Assembly: GCA_022749755.1 (NCBI GenBank)
Contig: CM040440.1
Location: 19,827,269-19,891,268, forward strand
Length of the DNA stretch: 64,000 nucleotides
From: Azadirachta indica
Lineage: Eukaryota; Streptophyta; Magnoliopsida; Sapindales; Meliaceae
Reading direction: 5' to 3'
In this document: one piece after another, positions 12,494 through 26,187 of the stretch
Layout of the letters: every line of letters begins with the position of its first letter
Position numbering within the stretch: the stretch's first letter is position 1
Program-made: the position numbers and the translations under genes
Notes under the pieces: model-generated
What the model was told of the DNA's origin: nothing
The model's database searches: none
Seen by the model: the letters and a program-made list of their open reading frames with translations, nothing else

Positions 12494-14307
12494 GGGACGG
12501 ACAAGTGATTGATTGATTGACAGAGTTAATTAAGAAACATAAATGTTTTTGAAGCGAGGAAGATGGATATTCAAACAAAGCACAATTAAATTATGGCGCT
12601 CTGCTTTACTTCCGTCGGATTAAGCAGCTGGACCAACAAACAACTTTATAATTCCTGGCGATTCATTAAATATGGGCCCACATTTGGCCTTGTAGTTATT
12701 AGCTAGCGGAAATTTGGGCCAGGCCCCGTTTTTGCACTTTTGTACCTTACGTTAATTTTTTTAAATACCTGGATTGGGAACTACTTTGTAAACACTAAAC
12801 ATTATGTTACGCATCCAATTTCCCCCTCTTCACTTCCAGCTTTTATCTCCGAGACGCTAATGCTACGAAAGATGAGCAAGTATGTTAGTTTGAGCGACGA
12901 CATCAATAAATGAGAAAGTTAATAATATTAGGAATATAAACTCCATAAGTCATACTGCAATACAATCTTACCCCAAATTCTATTCATATGAATAGATATC
13001 ATAATATTATATCATTATCACACATATTTTATATAATTGATTTTTTTGTTACTTTTGTAAATTTCATTGACTCTCACAAAATGTAGCACATATGATAATA
13101 ATAAAACATTACTATGTCAATTTGAATCATACTTTAAGGCTTGTTGCAGTATTATACTGTATTAGACTTTATTATTTATTTATTTAAGATAAGGATTGAT
13201 ATTGATACAAATTAAATATATTATTCACTAGTTGCACATATTATTTCTATCCTAAAATCGATTCCCCATTGCGTAAAATTTCAATATCAAAATGGTCCCT
13301 GAATAACGAATGAGAAATGGAGATGTTGATGAACATTTTCTGTCAAAGTGTAAGAAGTAAATGCTTTTAGGTTAAGGTTGCTAACCTCTACACCAAGTGC
13401 AGTTTGAATGGACCACTACCATTGGCATTGTTAAGTATTGCAAGTCTCTTCACATGACCATCACATGGTGCATGGCATTGGACAAATACCAAAAGTAATT
13501 TCATTCGTTAGAAATGTTGAGACTGTGACAGCAAGGACTTTCCTGTTCTGCTTGTGACAGTGAAACCAAATTTAAAACAGGGGAGCAGAGCAGAGTCCCG
13601 CAGACACAAGTGAGACTGAGAGCATTATATCCCTAAATTCAATGATACTGCAACAGGATATTTTGAACAGGCATATAAAACCCAGCCGTATATGTAGATA
13701 TGCAAATGTGTAGTTGCTTACCTCAGATAGTCATTTTCACAATCAAAATAAACCAATTTGATTCAATGAGTGCATAGACCAAATCTACTTTGATGAGAAT
13801 ACATAGAACAGGAAGCTAAGGTGGGCGAAGTACAAGCATTAAGAGTGGCAGCAGCGAATTTTTTTCGGAAAATCTAAATAAGCAGGGGTGAGACAATGGT
13901 TTATTGTGATAAACGCCAGTCTAGGTAACCTCAAGAAATTTCGCTATGGCACACCTCCTCAAAATATATGCACATAAAAGCAAAATAGTAAGCTATATCT
14001 GCCATTATCGGTCGATTAATAGGAACTGAAGTTAAAAGTTGCAGCACTGTTGCACAGGCAAGCAATTTAAAAATGGTCAAAGCTAATTTGATTTGTTAAT
14101 CTAAATGCTACATATGAATCACAATTTATATGCACTGTTCCCAACCCAGTCTGAAGATAACAGCTATATTGGTACAGACACGGTCATAACTAGCAGACCA
14201 AAGTTTCAAAGCCCGTGCATGACCATACAACTGAAAAATAATAATAAAGAAAACACAAATTAGCCCAGCGTGCATCTCTCCTTCTTAAACAATAAATACT
14301 CGAAGGA
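12494..14307. other. Spacer between STN1 and BUD32
   Basis: AT-rich and without a supported gene. The left part must hold the STN1 promoter and leader (STN1 is on the minus strand). The right part, from about 13600, probably holds the 3' untranslated region of the BUD32 gene. No recognisable element was found. Confidence 0.5.
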
Positions 14308-15808
<1,501 letters not shown>

Positions 15809-17289
15809 ATTGAAGAACTTGGGAATACCTTACTGTTGCGACACTATATTCAACTGTAACCACCTGGCAGGAATTCACATGCAACCAAAATCACACCACG
15901 CATACAGGTAAATGCATAACCACATCTAGATTCCATGCATTTTTAAGTTTTAGGTCAACCAGAAACGAATTGAAGACATTGCTAATTCCAACTATCAGCT
16001 GCATATACTGTTACACTAAAAGTGAAAAAATAAGAAATCAAAACTCCATTCCCAGTCCATGTAATCCAATTTCATTTTTCTACTAGAAACCAGATTTGTT
16101 GTTAAACAGAAGCTTCCAGAGCAAAAAGCTGAACAAAGCAGACAATTTGCAGTTAAAAAAGACGTAATAAATTAAACAAAGAGTAATTTATTTCATCTCA
16201 GCTTGCTACCAAAAAGGGGGAATGAACTTGACCAAAAACGACAATGGAATAATTTAATACACCAAAAGTAGAAGTTCTAAAAATTCAACATTTAGGAAAG
16301 GGAAAGATGAAATTGAGCTCAGATGAGTACAGATGCCAAAAAGTGACAGTCAAAGATCTATTAAGAAAAAAGGGAAAAAAGATACTGTCAACCATCTAGA
16401 AAACAGTAGGAGATACCCAAAAGAGAGAAACTGGAAAAAGAAATTTCCATATCTTACATTCTAAAGAGAGGAAGTAAACTGAGAGACGAGTTGAGTCAAT
16501 GAAAAGACAGCGAAGACACTGGGAGTAGAGGTGGACAGAGCAGAAAGGGAAAGAAAGAATTGGCTATTCTCTAGTTAGTTGGAAAATGGTGGGGGTTATT
16601 GGTTTGGATTTCATTCAGGATGGCTTTAAAATTAGCCCAACTATCCAGGCCGTTCGGCTTAACAAGAAGAACAGCTGCTTATTCAAAATGGAGCTATGGC
16701 GTGCAAGACTATAAATGCTCCAAACTTAATCAGAAATGAAATCTTGAAAAAGAAAGCAGATAATTGATTACACAAGCGATATTTGCACCACACTATCACC
16801 TCTGTCTAATACAATAAAGCTTAACTGAGTTGTTTCTTCCCCATACTAGTATTACAAACTAAGAACATCAGAAAAGAAAGCAAATTTTAGAGGAGAAACG
16901 GGTATAAGTGTGCACCTTTGATTGGCTACGAGTGGCGCGAAGGGTGAGATAGGCGCCTTCGTCACTCAGCTGAAACCGCAAGCCGCCACTGCACGAAACT
17001 CACAAAATATTGGAGTTTAAAACCATTCCATTTCAGTTTTGTGGTTTTGTTTCTGTTATCTTGCTTGACTCCATAAAAACGGTGTCGTTTTCCTTTCTGA
17101 AAATTTAAAACGCTGTCGTCGATTTCCGAAGTTTGACTAGAAGTAAGCGCATGCAACCTAGGGATGGAGATGCTAATGACCCAACGCGATCGATGCTTAT
17201 GCTAATAATATTCATATGGTATTTTCATTTATCTTTTTATTTTTTTTTCTTTTCCAGATTGTATGACTCTAAAAGAAGTTAGTACATTA

Positions 17290-17470
17290 CCTTGTCGGAA
17301 ATTAGCCCCGCCGGCACGTTGCGGGATGCGGGAGGTATGACACCAAAGAGGAACGGACGACGGGCCCGCTTAAGGCTTACTCGAGCTTGACGGCGCTGGA
17401 ACGTGGTGGGCACTAGCCGGTGCGTCAGGTTGCGTGCAGTTGCGCCCACACAATGTAGGGAGGATTGGAG
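17290..17470. other. GC-rich island of unknown nature
   Basis: About 180 bp with many CG and GC steps (for example GCCCCGCCGGCACGTTGCGG near 17306) between stretches that are mostly A and T. The composition contrasts sharply with both flanks. It does not encode a recognisable protein and does not match the LTR element at 39395-40432 by eye. A fragment of an LTR or other mobile element is the likeliest reading. Confidence 0.4.
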
Positions 17471-18374
17471 GAGTTTAGACGACAGATATGATTTTCCTAT
17501 TTTTTAGAAAATAAAAATATATATAATGTATTTCGTTAATTATTTAAAAAATTATTTTGACTAATATTTAAAAATAGTATAAAATTAAAAGATAAAAATA
17601 TTTTTATTTTAAAATTCATTATGTGTTCACATTTTCTAAATTTTAAAACTCCTATTTTCATACTAGAATATAATCTCAAATTTAAAATTTTAAACTCTTC
17701 CATTTATAAGATTTATATAATCTCAGTTTATATCATCTCATCTTCATCAGAATTTTAGCATTCATAATATTTATTTTTATATTATTTCTCAAAAGATATT
17801 AAATTAGAGTTAAAAAATGCATAAATTGATTTATTTATCTAATTTATATTGAATAACTGGACATATAGTTTTTACATGTGTCTTTATAAATTTAAATAAT
17901 TATTGTGTTATTTTACTTTAGAATATGTAAAATAACAATATGAAATAATTAACATTATATATAAGAAAAAAAATTAATATAAACTTATTCTTAAAAACCA
18001 TTTCCATAAAATAAATGTTCTCTCAATTTTATTATTTTGGTATAATATATCAAAAATTGTCATATTTTTTAAACGTTAAGTAAATATATTTTTTGTTTTT
18101 CGTTTATATATACTCATTATTTAAATAAATTTAAGGTGTTCGGTAAGTCAACCAATAAAAACCGCCACATTTTTAAATTTTTTAAAATTTCAAGAAATCG
18201 GTTTTAAGAAATCGAACGGCTTTTTTAACCCATGGCACTCATTCGAGCTGACTGATTCAATTCAATTCGATCCGGATCGATTTTTAAGATTTCCGGTTTT
18301 TTCCGCCCCTAAGTTGCAGAAAGATAAAGCGACATCGTTCGCGGTTTGTTCTTCGGGTGCTGGTTGCAAACAAC

Positions 18375-18383
18375 AAACCCTAA
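18375..18383 (+). promoter_or_regulatory. telo-box motif
   Basis: The motif AAACCCTAA, continued by CCCTAC, lies about 125 bp upstream of the ATG at 18508. Telo-boxes near plant transcription starts are associated with genes active in dividing cells and with TRB-type telomere-repeat factors. The motif is seen directly; the function is inferred from known plant promoters. Confidence 0.5.
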
Positions 18384-18507
18384 CCCTACTCCGAGAATTG
18401 GTTCGGTAAACACTAAATATTGTCATCAATTGGACGTTGCAGTCTAGTCTACCGACTACTTGCGTTGTTTGATTTAGGTTTTTCTTGAAAGAGTTCATAT
18501 TTATAAC

Positions 18508-19784
18508 ATGAAGAGGGCGATTTCCTGGAGTGATGAGGACGAAGATTCGTCGTTGTCGTCAGGCTCGGACGCTGACGCTGATGACAATGTCGGCAAGACA
18601 GGAAAAATTCCACGTCAAGGTTCTTTCTTTAAAATCTATCTAATTATTCTTCACAATAAACTTTATCATGCCTGTGGTTTCATGTTTTGTACTGTGCATG
18701 TACATATGAAGTTTGTTAAAGTACATTAGACCATTGGAATTATTGCCACTTTCTACTGTTAAAGTTACACTTCGGTGATTTAGATGCTCGTATATTGAAG
18801 TGGTCCGTTTTTTTGCTCTGATCCATTTATTAGTGGGTAGTGTTGATATTGTTGTCCCTTCTTTAGAAGAAGAGAATTTAAGTGGCTTTCACTAAAATGT
18901 ATAGGAGAAAGTGTAGTCATCGTAGGAATTTAACAGCCAAGCAGCTGCATCAGTAGTAGCATGTTGTGTGTGAATGAATTGCTGCCTAACTGCTTAAATT
19001 AGTTCGGACAAATATAAGGAAACCTAAGAAAGTGTTGTGTTTTATTCTTCCATATAGTACTTTATATACAGTTTTTGACAGCCTTCAACAAGAAGTTTTG
19101 TGATCCATCAATTAGATATTTTAGAATCTAGAATTTGTTTGGAGATACCTGTTGTGAAGTGATCATAGAACAGGTAAAGGGATATTTCTGTGGAAGAATT
19201 AAAAAGATATATCTGTATGCATTATAAATATTAGTAAGCATGTAATCCAGCTTTTTAGGCAGCTTTATTGTCTTTGGATAAAGAAAGTTCCTGGTATTGA
19301 TCTGTATCTATGTTTGCCTACTAACATTTTTCAGAAGCTTTTCACGTTCTCTAGCTCTTCTATCTTTTAATGTATTTTTGGCTGCATGTGTACAGTTAAT
19401 TCTGGAAGAAAAAGGAGTAGTGCTATGGACTTTGAAGCATTAAAGCGACATGGCTATAAAGGTGGACTATCAGTTTTAAAGGTGCCTCCACCAAAAGAAG
19501 ATGTGGAGCCAAATTGGTCTTGGTCTACTGGCAGAGAACATCGTGAAGCTAAAGCGGCTGAAGAATCCTCTGAAGAACAGCAGAAAACAAGGGCTGTAGC
19601 ACCAGGAGAACTGCAGCTGTCAAATGTGCAAACTCAAAAAGAGAAAGAGAAGAAGAATATTTCTTTCTCCCAGAAGGAGAAGAGAAAAAGAGAGCTTGGC
19701 CAGGCTAGTAGGGGGAAAAGTTATGTCGAAGAAGAGAAGAGGTTGTTAAGAGAAAGTGGTGTTTATTCTGGGTTTGACACATGA
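18508..19784 (+). CDS. Uncharacterised 166-aa acidic/basic protein (2 exons)
   Basis: Exons 18508-18619 and 19396-19784 join with phase 1 (donor CAAG|GTTC, acceptor TACAG|TTAA) to give 166 aa. I do not recognise a named family. The N-terminus is MKRAISWSDEDEDSS followed by a Ser/Asp/Gly-rich acidic stretch to about residue 27. The middle has ALKRHGYKGGLSVLKVPPPK and then a Trp pair, PNWSWSTGREHR. The rest is highly charged with Lys/Arg/Glu runs (EKEKKN, EKRKREL) that could be helical and nuclear-localising, ending RLLRESGVYSGFDT. Strong codon-level structure, a clean intron and ordered motifs argue for a real gene. A nuclear or RNA-linked protein is a guess. The sequence around 20013-20060 may be a spliced 3' untranslated exon. 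Confidence 0.78.
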
Positions 19785-21319
19785 TCTAATGCTTATAGGT
19801 ATGACCATTTTTGCTTGGTATGTAACTCATGCAGCAGCCTTATCGTGGAGAAAACCTTTCAGTGAAAAAACTGGCTTGTAAACAATATTTCACAAATCTC
19901 ATCAACGCGCGTTTGAATACATTTTGTGTTGCATTACGACAGTGTTAGTGGATGATCAGAAAACAAGACACTGCAAACTGATGACTTAACTGTTCCTTGT
20001 ATAAATTTTCAGGTTACTCAGGTGTGCTGAAAATAGAGCTCATATTAAGAAAAAGGAAGTGTATGTTTGCTATCAGCGACAGTATCAATATGACTCATTT
20101 AGAACTGTGTTTGAATGCTTAGATTCAGAACTTGTGGCTCTTGGAAAACTGAGTCGCATAGCGGTGTGAAATTTAAGATTTGAGCTTGCCCGCCATCAGT
20201 GTTTTGAATTTGATTGAGAATATTACTAGTTTGCCATTCAATATTTTCAACAACAATTTTGTTTAATTTTATTTCTGGTCTCGATGTGAAAATCGAAATT
20301 TAGTATTGCGGAGTGCGATTTTGTTTTCTATGTAGGTCGATACGCATAATCGGCAAATAACTAATATGAGCAAGTAAGTTGATAGGCATTACTTCATGAA
20401 GAACCGACGCACTGAGTTTGAATTAGCTAGAGCTAAAGAATCCTCCGGAGAATTGGAATCTAGTAATTTACAAGAGATTAGATACAAAAGCCATTAACAA
20501 TACCTCTTTTGGAAAACGTTAGTAAATTTTAAAATCCATTTCGCCCCAGTAGTAACAACCGTCTATTTGATTGATTGTTGCGCGGATATTGGAACAATAT
20601 TACCCGTTGATAAATCCGTAACTTCCTAACTATAGGCTTAAATTGAATAATTTGTTGTCTGTGTAGGGAGTTGGCGCTTCAAGTTCATACTTCTTTTCAA
20701 TTGAATTCCGGTCCGTGCAAACCCGTTTCATTTATTCAACTGATATTTTATTCTTCTTTTTGGTAAATCACAATTGTGAAATCCTCTATTTACGTTATTG
20801 TTTAAAACACCCGACAAATACGGATCTTACACCCCACAGACAGATGAGCTACAAAAAGGACTCGGACGTTGCGATTGACATGGTTGTATATCCGTAATCA
20901 CCATCAGAATAAATTAAGCCATCTTTGATCACATAATCTGAAACTAATGACAGGCACAAAAAATTGGCACATCTATTTGAAATAGCATATTTCTGTCAAC
21001 TGATCGAATAAATAACAAAAAGATGAGGCAACCTCTTCATTTAAACCAAGTGTTGCGCTGCCTTGGATACAACTTGACTTCATACCGTAAATAAGCAATT
21101 ATTAGCAAATATTCTCTTAAAAGATGATACAAGCGACATGATCACGGACTCAAGGCACACAGATTTCAACCTTTACATCAGAAACTAGGACGTGTGCACA
21201 AGTTCAAGTCAGGCTCACCTTTCCCCATCACAGTCGAGGGAAAGAAAAAGGTTAAGATGTACGAAGTCCTTTCAGCTCTGCTTTGCGTTTATAATTCACT
21301 CTATTCATGAGCAATGTAA
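19785..21319. other. Convergent spacer: 3' ends of the 166-aa gene and HMT
   Basis: The two flanking genes point at each other. The left part likely holds the 3' untranslated region of the plus-strand gene, with an acceptor-like site near 20012. The right part holds that of the methyltransferase gene. Short frames here have no support. Confidence 0.5.
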
Positions 21320-24108
21320 CTACTGCAGGGGCATGTTAGGAGATCTACTGGAAAGAACCCTGAATATGCCTTTGATGGTATATGGAGTTGTTCTGCAACA
21401 TCCTCCCACAAGGGAAGCCCCCACCTCATGCCATTTGTTTACATACGAGACAAAATCGTCATCTGAAACTCCAGTATTTTGCTGCAGTAGAAACCAGTAC
21501 CAAAGTCAGATTCAGTTTGGAATGTTATCACATCAGGAACAAAAAAAGAACTTGCTGGATTCAATTTGAATATTCGGAAGGACGAGGAAAATTTTCAAAT
21601 GGCTTAATGAGGTAACTGCCATCTTTTAAGCATTTTGCAGGTCCACCGTCTTTTTACTCCAAAAAAAATTCAGATACGGCATTAGAAACTTGTTACATTC
21701 AACGTGAAATAGTAGATAAGCCGCCTATATAGTCATTGTTGGGCACTAAATTATCTGTCTGGATGTATTCCTAAAATCAAACAATAACACAACTAGTAGA
21801 TTGAAATCAGCTATAAAGAGAAAAGAAACTTGAAGTGATATTTTGGCATCTGTGTTGCTTTCCAAAGCTAGACTCTTAAACCAATCAAGGTGTTTTTACC
21901 CAGCAAAGTATTCTATATCATCAAAGGTCTTTCCTTCACTCGAAAATGATGCTATAGCCCATGTTTCCAAGATAAGTTGAGGAAAATGTTTTGGTATCAG
22001 GTTAGGCAACAAGTAGGTCAAAGTTAAATAAATTGAACAAGTGGTTCCTGATGGGATAAAAATAAGAAAATCATTTCAGCCCAGAAGAAAACTTACAACC
22101 CATTCCTTCCGATCAGCATCATAAAACTCGCCACTGTTGGGGTATACAAGTATTGGTTTAGTGGTCACCTAAAAGAATCATTCATGAAAATTAGTTTGCC
22201 GTAAAGCACAGTGCCACGCAGTTATGTAATGACTCAAGACCCTTCAAAAGGATAAACTGAATAAGAGAAATATACTTGATAAATAAAGTACACAAAAAAA
22301 GAAAGACAAATAAAAGATGAGGAAATAATGATGTAGCAGTTCTGACTATCTGTGATTGACAAGCATGTATAAAATGTGATCAGTGTACCATTGATTTTTT
22401 AGCAATAAAGACACACAATAATAATACCTTCTTAATAGCTAATATTAGCTCATTGATAAATCTAGGAGGAGTGCAGTTGATTCCCACAGAAACTACTCGT
22501 TTGCATGATTCGGCGATTGAGGCACACTCAAGCAAAGAATCACCGCTAACCACGTTGACACCATCCTTTGAGTTAAAAGAAAACCAAGAAGGAATTTTTA
22601 TGTCTTCTTCCTCTAAGAGCTCAGCATAAGCCTGCAAGAACACAGCACAAAAAACGAGAAATTCAAGACCAAAATCACAGCATAAGACATTGTTTGATCC
22701 ATTTACTCCAGCTTTATACAGTTCAGGGTTTGACTCAATCAGACATTTGGGCATTCAGAAAAGCCAATTAGCTAGACATTGTAATGAAAAATTAAAGATT
22801 TCTGTGGACCATGCACCAAGTGAAGCTGTTACTGAAAAAAAACAAGAAAAAAGTGAAAATGATACCAATAATCTAACAACTTAATGAAAAACTTCAACAT
22901 TTTCAGTCTTTCATATATAAAGATAGATATTCAGTGACATGATGGATAGCAGCTTACCCTTTACATCCATGAGTTTTCAACTTCTTAGAAGGAAAAATAT
23001 TAATTATCATTTAATATCTTCAAGCATTTGTCCAATACCTGAGCTTCTATCTTATTCGGAATGGTTTCAAATGCTATCAGGTCAGGACCAGATTCCACTA
23101 GGAGCTGAACCCTTCTGCGATGAAAATCTTTTAGAGTTTCCAGCGTGATTGCATTACCATAATTTCCACTGTAAATAGGAGACAACAGAAAAAGCACATG
23201 ATTACTAAACTGGCAGTTAATTCCGCGAAGTTCAATCACATAAAAGATACCAAATCATGGCAGATGCAAGGAAATCTAATTGTGAGTGTTGTCTGTGATT
23301 TGTGCCACAGTACTCAGATCAATGATATGTGCGCATAGGACAGAATAATGAAATGGTCACTCCTGCCCTATTTTCCCAGCTGTACATTTATAAAGTACTT
23401 TGATCCTTCATATTATAACCTATCGGATCATGATGTGATAATGCATTAGACAAAATGGTTGATTAAAATGTAAGGTAAAAAGAGCTAAAGTGAAAAGCAT
23501 TAGCAAAACTAATTGCTAGAGTAGAGTAATCAAAACCAATGAAGTTGCAGTACATTGCTTATGTCACGACTGCAATAAGCAGCCTTCACTTACCTGTATT
23601 CAGATCCATCAGCCAAATATGCCCCATAGCTGCCGACAGATGCTGCAACTAAAATTGGACGATGTTTGAGAACCCTACTATCTCCAATGCTATCACAAGC
23701 ACTTTCACTACATCTCTCATAATACATATCCCGTGCCTCACAAGCAATTTCCACACTTTTTTTAAGCAGGGATTCACTTTCTTCTCTCGAGAAACCTTTT
23801 GCCACAAACCCCTGAATAGTAGCCTGTCCACATTCAGGTAAACCTGAGTGTTAGTTTCAAGAAAGCAACGATGAGCAACACAGACGGAGAGAGAATTGTT
23901 CACACCTGATATGATGCTGAGATTATAATATCTGCACCAGCTTCAAGATAGTCAAGGTGTACCTGCCCCATTTAGCAACTCAATAGATGAAGAAAATAAG
24001 TCATCATTAACATTGCCTATAGTTTGTTACGTTACCAGTTTATTTTTCTAAGTGACGTAGAATTCTTTCAAAAAAAAGATAATGATAATGATGATGATGA
24101 TGATGATC

Positions 24109-24146
<38 letters not shown>

Positions 24147-25073
24147 CTAAGTGAGAGTGATTAATCTACTAGTATTCCAACACATTAATATGTTTGACAC
24201 TGTTTATTTCCAATTTAATCAACGATTCACAAAGAGGAGGAAAAAAAGACAGCCTTAAGTGCAGTTCACTCCAATAATCGGTCCAATAGATTGAACAAAT
24301 ATCTAAAATCAAGAGAATAAAACATATCATAATTGTGAGAATTATAGTATCTAATTTGCATTTTTAATGAAAGATTAGCATAATTGTTGCACAAAAGTCC
24401 ATTACGTTGCAAATATTCATCCTCCAAGGAATTTGACAAAAAAGACGAGTACAGATATAGTTCCATGAATACTGTGATCATGCAGCTCATTGAATAACAT
24501 GTATATTGGATAAGAAATCACATAAAATGCAAAGGGGGATCAGATTCAAAAGATTCACCATCCTACATTTAAACCAAGATGTATAGTTATAAAATAATTT
24601 AATAACCCATGTCTATCTTATTCTTATGCTGACATTTCTGCAATTTCTAAAGAAGCTACCAGGTCCACAGCGTGGTCCAAAGTTCCCAAAATAACCTCGT
24701 GAGTCAACAATTTCAAGTTTCAATAGGAATTTTATCACTACTCCATTCTGCATGAACATCTTCACAAGAACATAATTTCTACAGAATTTTTAATCATATA
24801 ACGTGCATGCTGAGAAAATATAATCGAAATAATTCTGAATCTCTATCGTTTGCATAACACAAAACACTACAACACACGAATGATAATATAATTAGAGATG
24901 GAGAAGAGAGATGCCTTGCGAATGAGGTGAGGGGAAGTGAGAAGGCACTTGGCGCTCCACAATGGATCATTGAGGTCAGCACCGTGTCGTTGGAGTTCCG
25001 TTGCAAGTCCGCCGTCAATCACAGCGGCGCCACCCGTCTGCCTTAGAAATTCCGTCATTAACGAGGACGACAT
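21320..25073 (-). CDS. Homocysteine S-methyltransferase (7 exons)
   Basis: The enzyme moves a methyl group from S-methylmethionine (or S-adenosylmethionine) to homocysteine to make methionine, using zinc; in plants it forms the SMM cycle in the cytosol. Exons on the minus strand: 24915-25073, 23906-23962, 23594-23823, 23039-23168, 22428-22631, 22097-22168, 21320-21481; 337 aa, normal for the family. Motifs: GGLATELQRHGADLNDPLWS, the block VAASVGSYGAYLADGSEY, FETIPNKIEA, and the zinc-binding cysteines in GINCTPP and GGCCRTTP. By memory it looks nearer to HMT1-type than HMT3-type plant enzymes, but I do not assign a number. Intron 1 (23963-24914) appears to use a GC donor and holds a GAT/AAT microsatellite. 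Confidence 0.93.
23963..24914 (-). other. GC-AG first intron of the methyltransferase gene
   Basis: On the minus strand exon 1 ends ATTCGCAAG, the intron starts GCATCTCTC and ends GGGGCAG before GTACACCTTG. The joined protein reads HLIRK then VHLDYLEAGAD, the expected family order, with phase 0 on both sides. A GT donor further in (TC|GTGTG) would add about 15 residues absent from the family and break the match. Confidence 0.72.
24081..24145. repeat. GAT then AAT trinucleotide microsatellite
   Basis: A run of GAT/TGA units (24081-24108) passes into a run of about twelve AAT units (24109-24145). It lies inside intron 1 of the methyltransferase gene and would be a polymorphic marker. Confidence 0.85.
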
Positions 25074-26187
25074 CGTTTTTTCCGTTTCTGCGGCTGCCCT
25101 GTCACACTTGACTTAGTGTTATGGCGAGTTTTGGTGAGAGTTTAGTAGGATGAGCTCCTAACTGAACTCAACTACTGGAATTCGATCACTACTGCGTCAT
25201 CACGCTGATTTCAACTTTTAATTTTTGGAGACAGAGATATTGAAAGTGTGCCCCATAACTTTGCTATATTGCACAAGTTTGGTCAACATTTTTAGTTAAC
25301 TCCCATTAGAATTTGGATTTATTAATTTTAACTCAATACTTCTCTTTTTATACAAGTTTCGGTTTATAATAGGTCATAATTGATCAATCTGATCTCATCC
25401 AAATCCTGTCAGTACCATTAGAAGTGTCATGTATCATCTACCAACAATAGAAATTTAGATGAATCAATTAAAATTTGACGAGGCCAACAGAAAAATTAAT
25501 TAAATTTGAGGGACTAAAATTAAATTTTGATCCTAACGGCCGTCTAGTAATTATCCGTCTTCAAGAGGCAGAATGGGGATAAGCTCTGGGAGTAGAACGC
25601 AGCATATGTTCCCCACCATGTAGCCAAATGGGCAGCCTAAGCATATTGGAATCCATTATCTTCTTCCCAGTAGCAGGTAGGCCCAGCTGTACTACAGCAA
25701 TACCAAATTGCAATGCCCAAATTCCCGTATCTTCTGAAAAGACAATTCATTGGCTTTCCAGTGGAACTTTAGGATTTGCACTTTGAAGCCAGCACATGTG
25801 CTCCATTCATGGAAATTTTCTTCAATATAAAGTGTTCTTGTGATTTATACATCAATTAACTTAATGTTTTAGTATTATTTTTTGCGATAGAAAACACCTC
25901 CGAGTATGTACTAGATGATGACGATGCCAATAACAGAAAAACTTTGGAACTCCGATAATCCAGAATTTCATGCCACAAAAATAATTACAGAAATAGAATG
26001 AATGTTAAGCTTCAATACAATGAAACATGTAGGATTTCAAATGAGACCACGGCTTCGTGTGTCTGTCGAAATAGCCGTGCAGAAATATATGAAATCAGTA
26101 TCTGCAGTCCAGCAATATGCTGCTTAATGACTTTGCTTCATCTGCAATGCACGTGCATGACAAATTATGGAAAATAAGTAAAATCAA
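25074..26187. other. Spacer between HMT promoter and kinase 3' end
   Basis: The left part is the methyltransferase leader and promoter. The segment 25250-25550 has a phrase near its right end (GAGGGACTAAAATTAAATTTTG) that is common in plant miniature elements, but I could not pair it with a clean inverted end. The right part should be the kinase 3' untranslated region. No gene is supported. Confidence 0.45.

Larger units (their letters stand above)
15809..18507. other. Bidirectional spacer between BUD32 and the 166-aa protein gene
   Basis: The left part (to about 16950) is likely BUD32 leader and promoter, possibly with a leader intron. A GC-rich block at about 17290-17470 stands out in AT-rich DNA. 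From 17500 to 18180 the sequence is extremely AT-rich. The last 150 bases hold a telo-box (18375-18383) just upstream of the plus-strand gene. No gene is supported. Confidence 0.5.

Noticed and set aside
25250..25550. Possible MITE between HMT and the kinase
   Set aside because: The right-end phrase is suggestive, but no matching inverted left end or target duplication could be shown.
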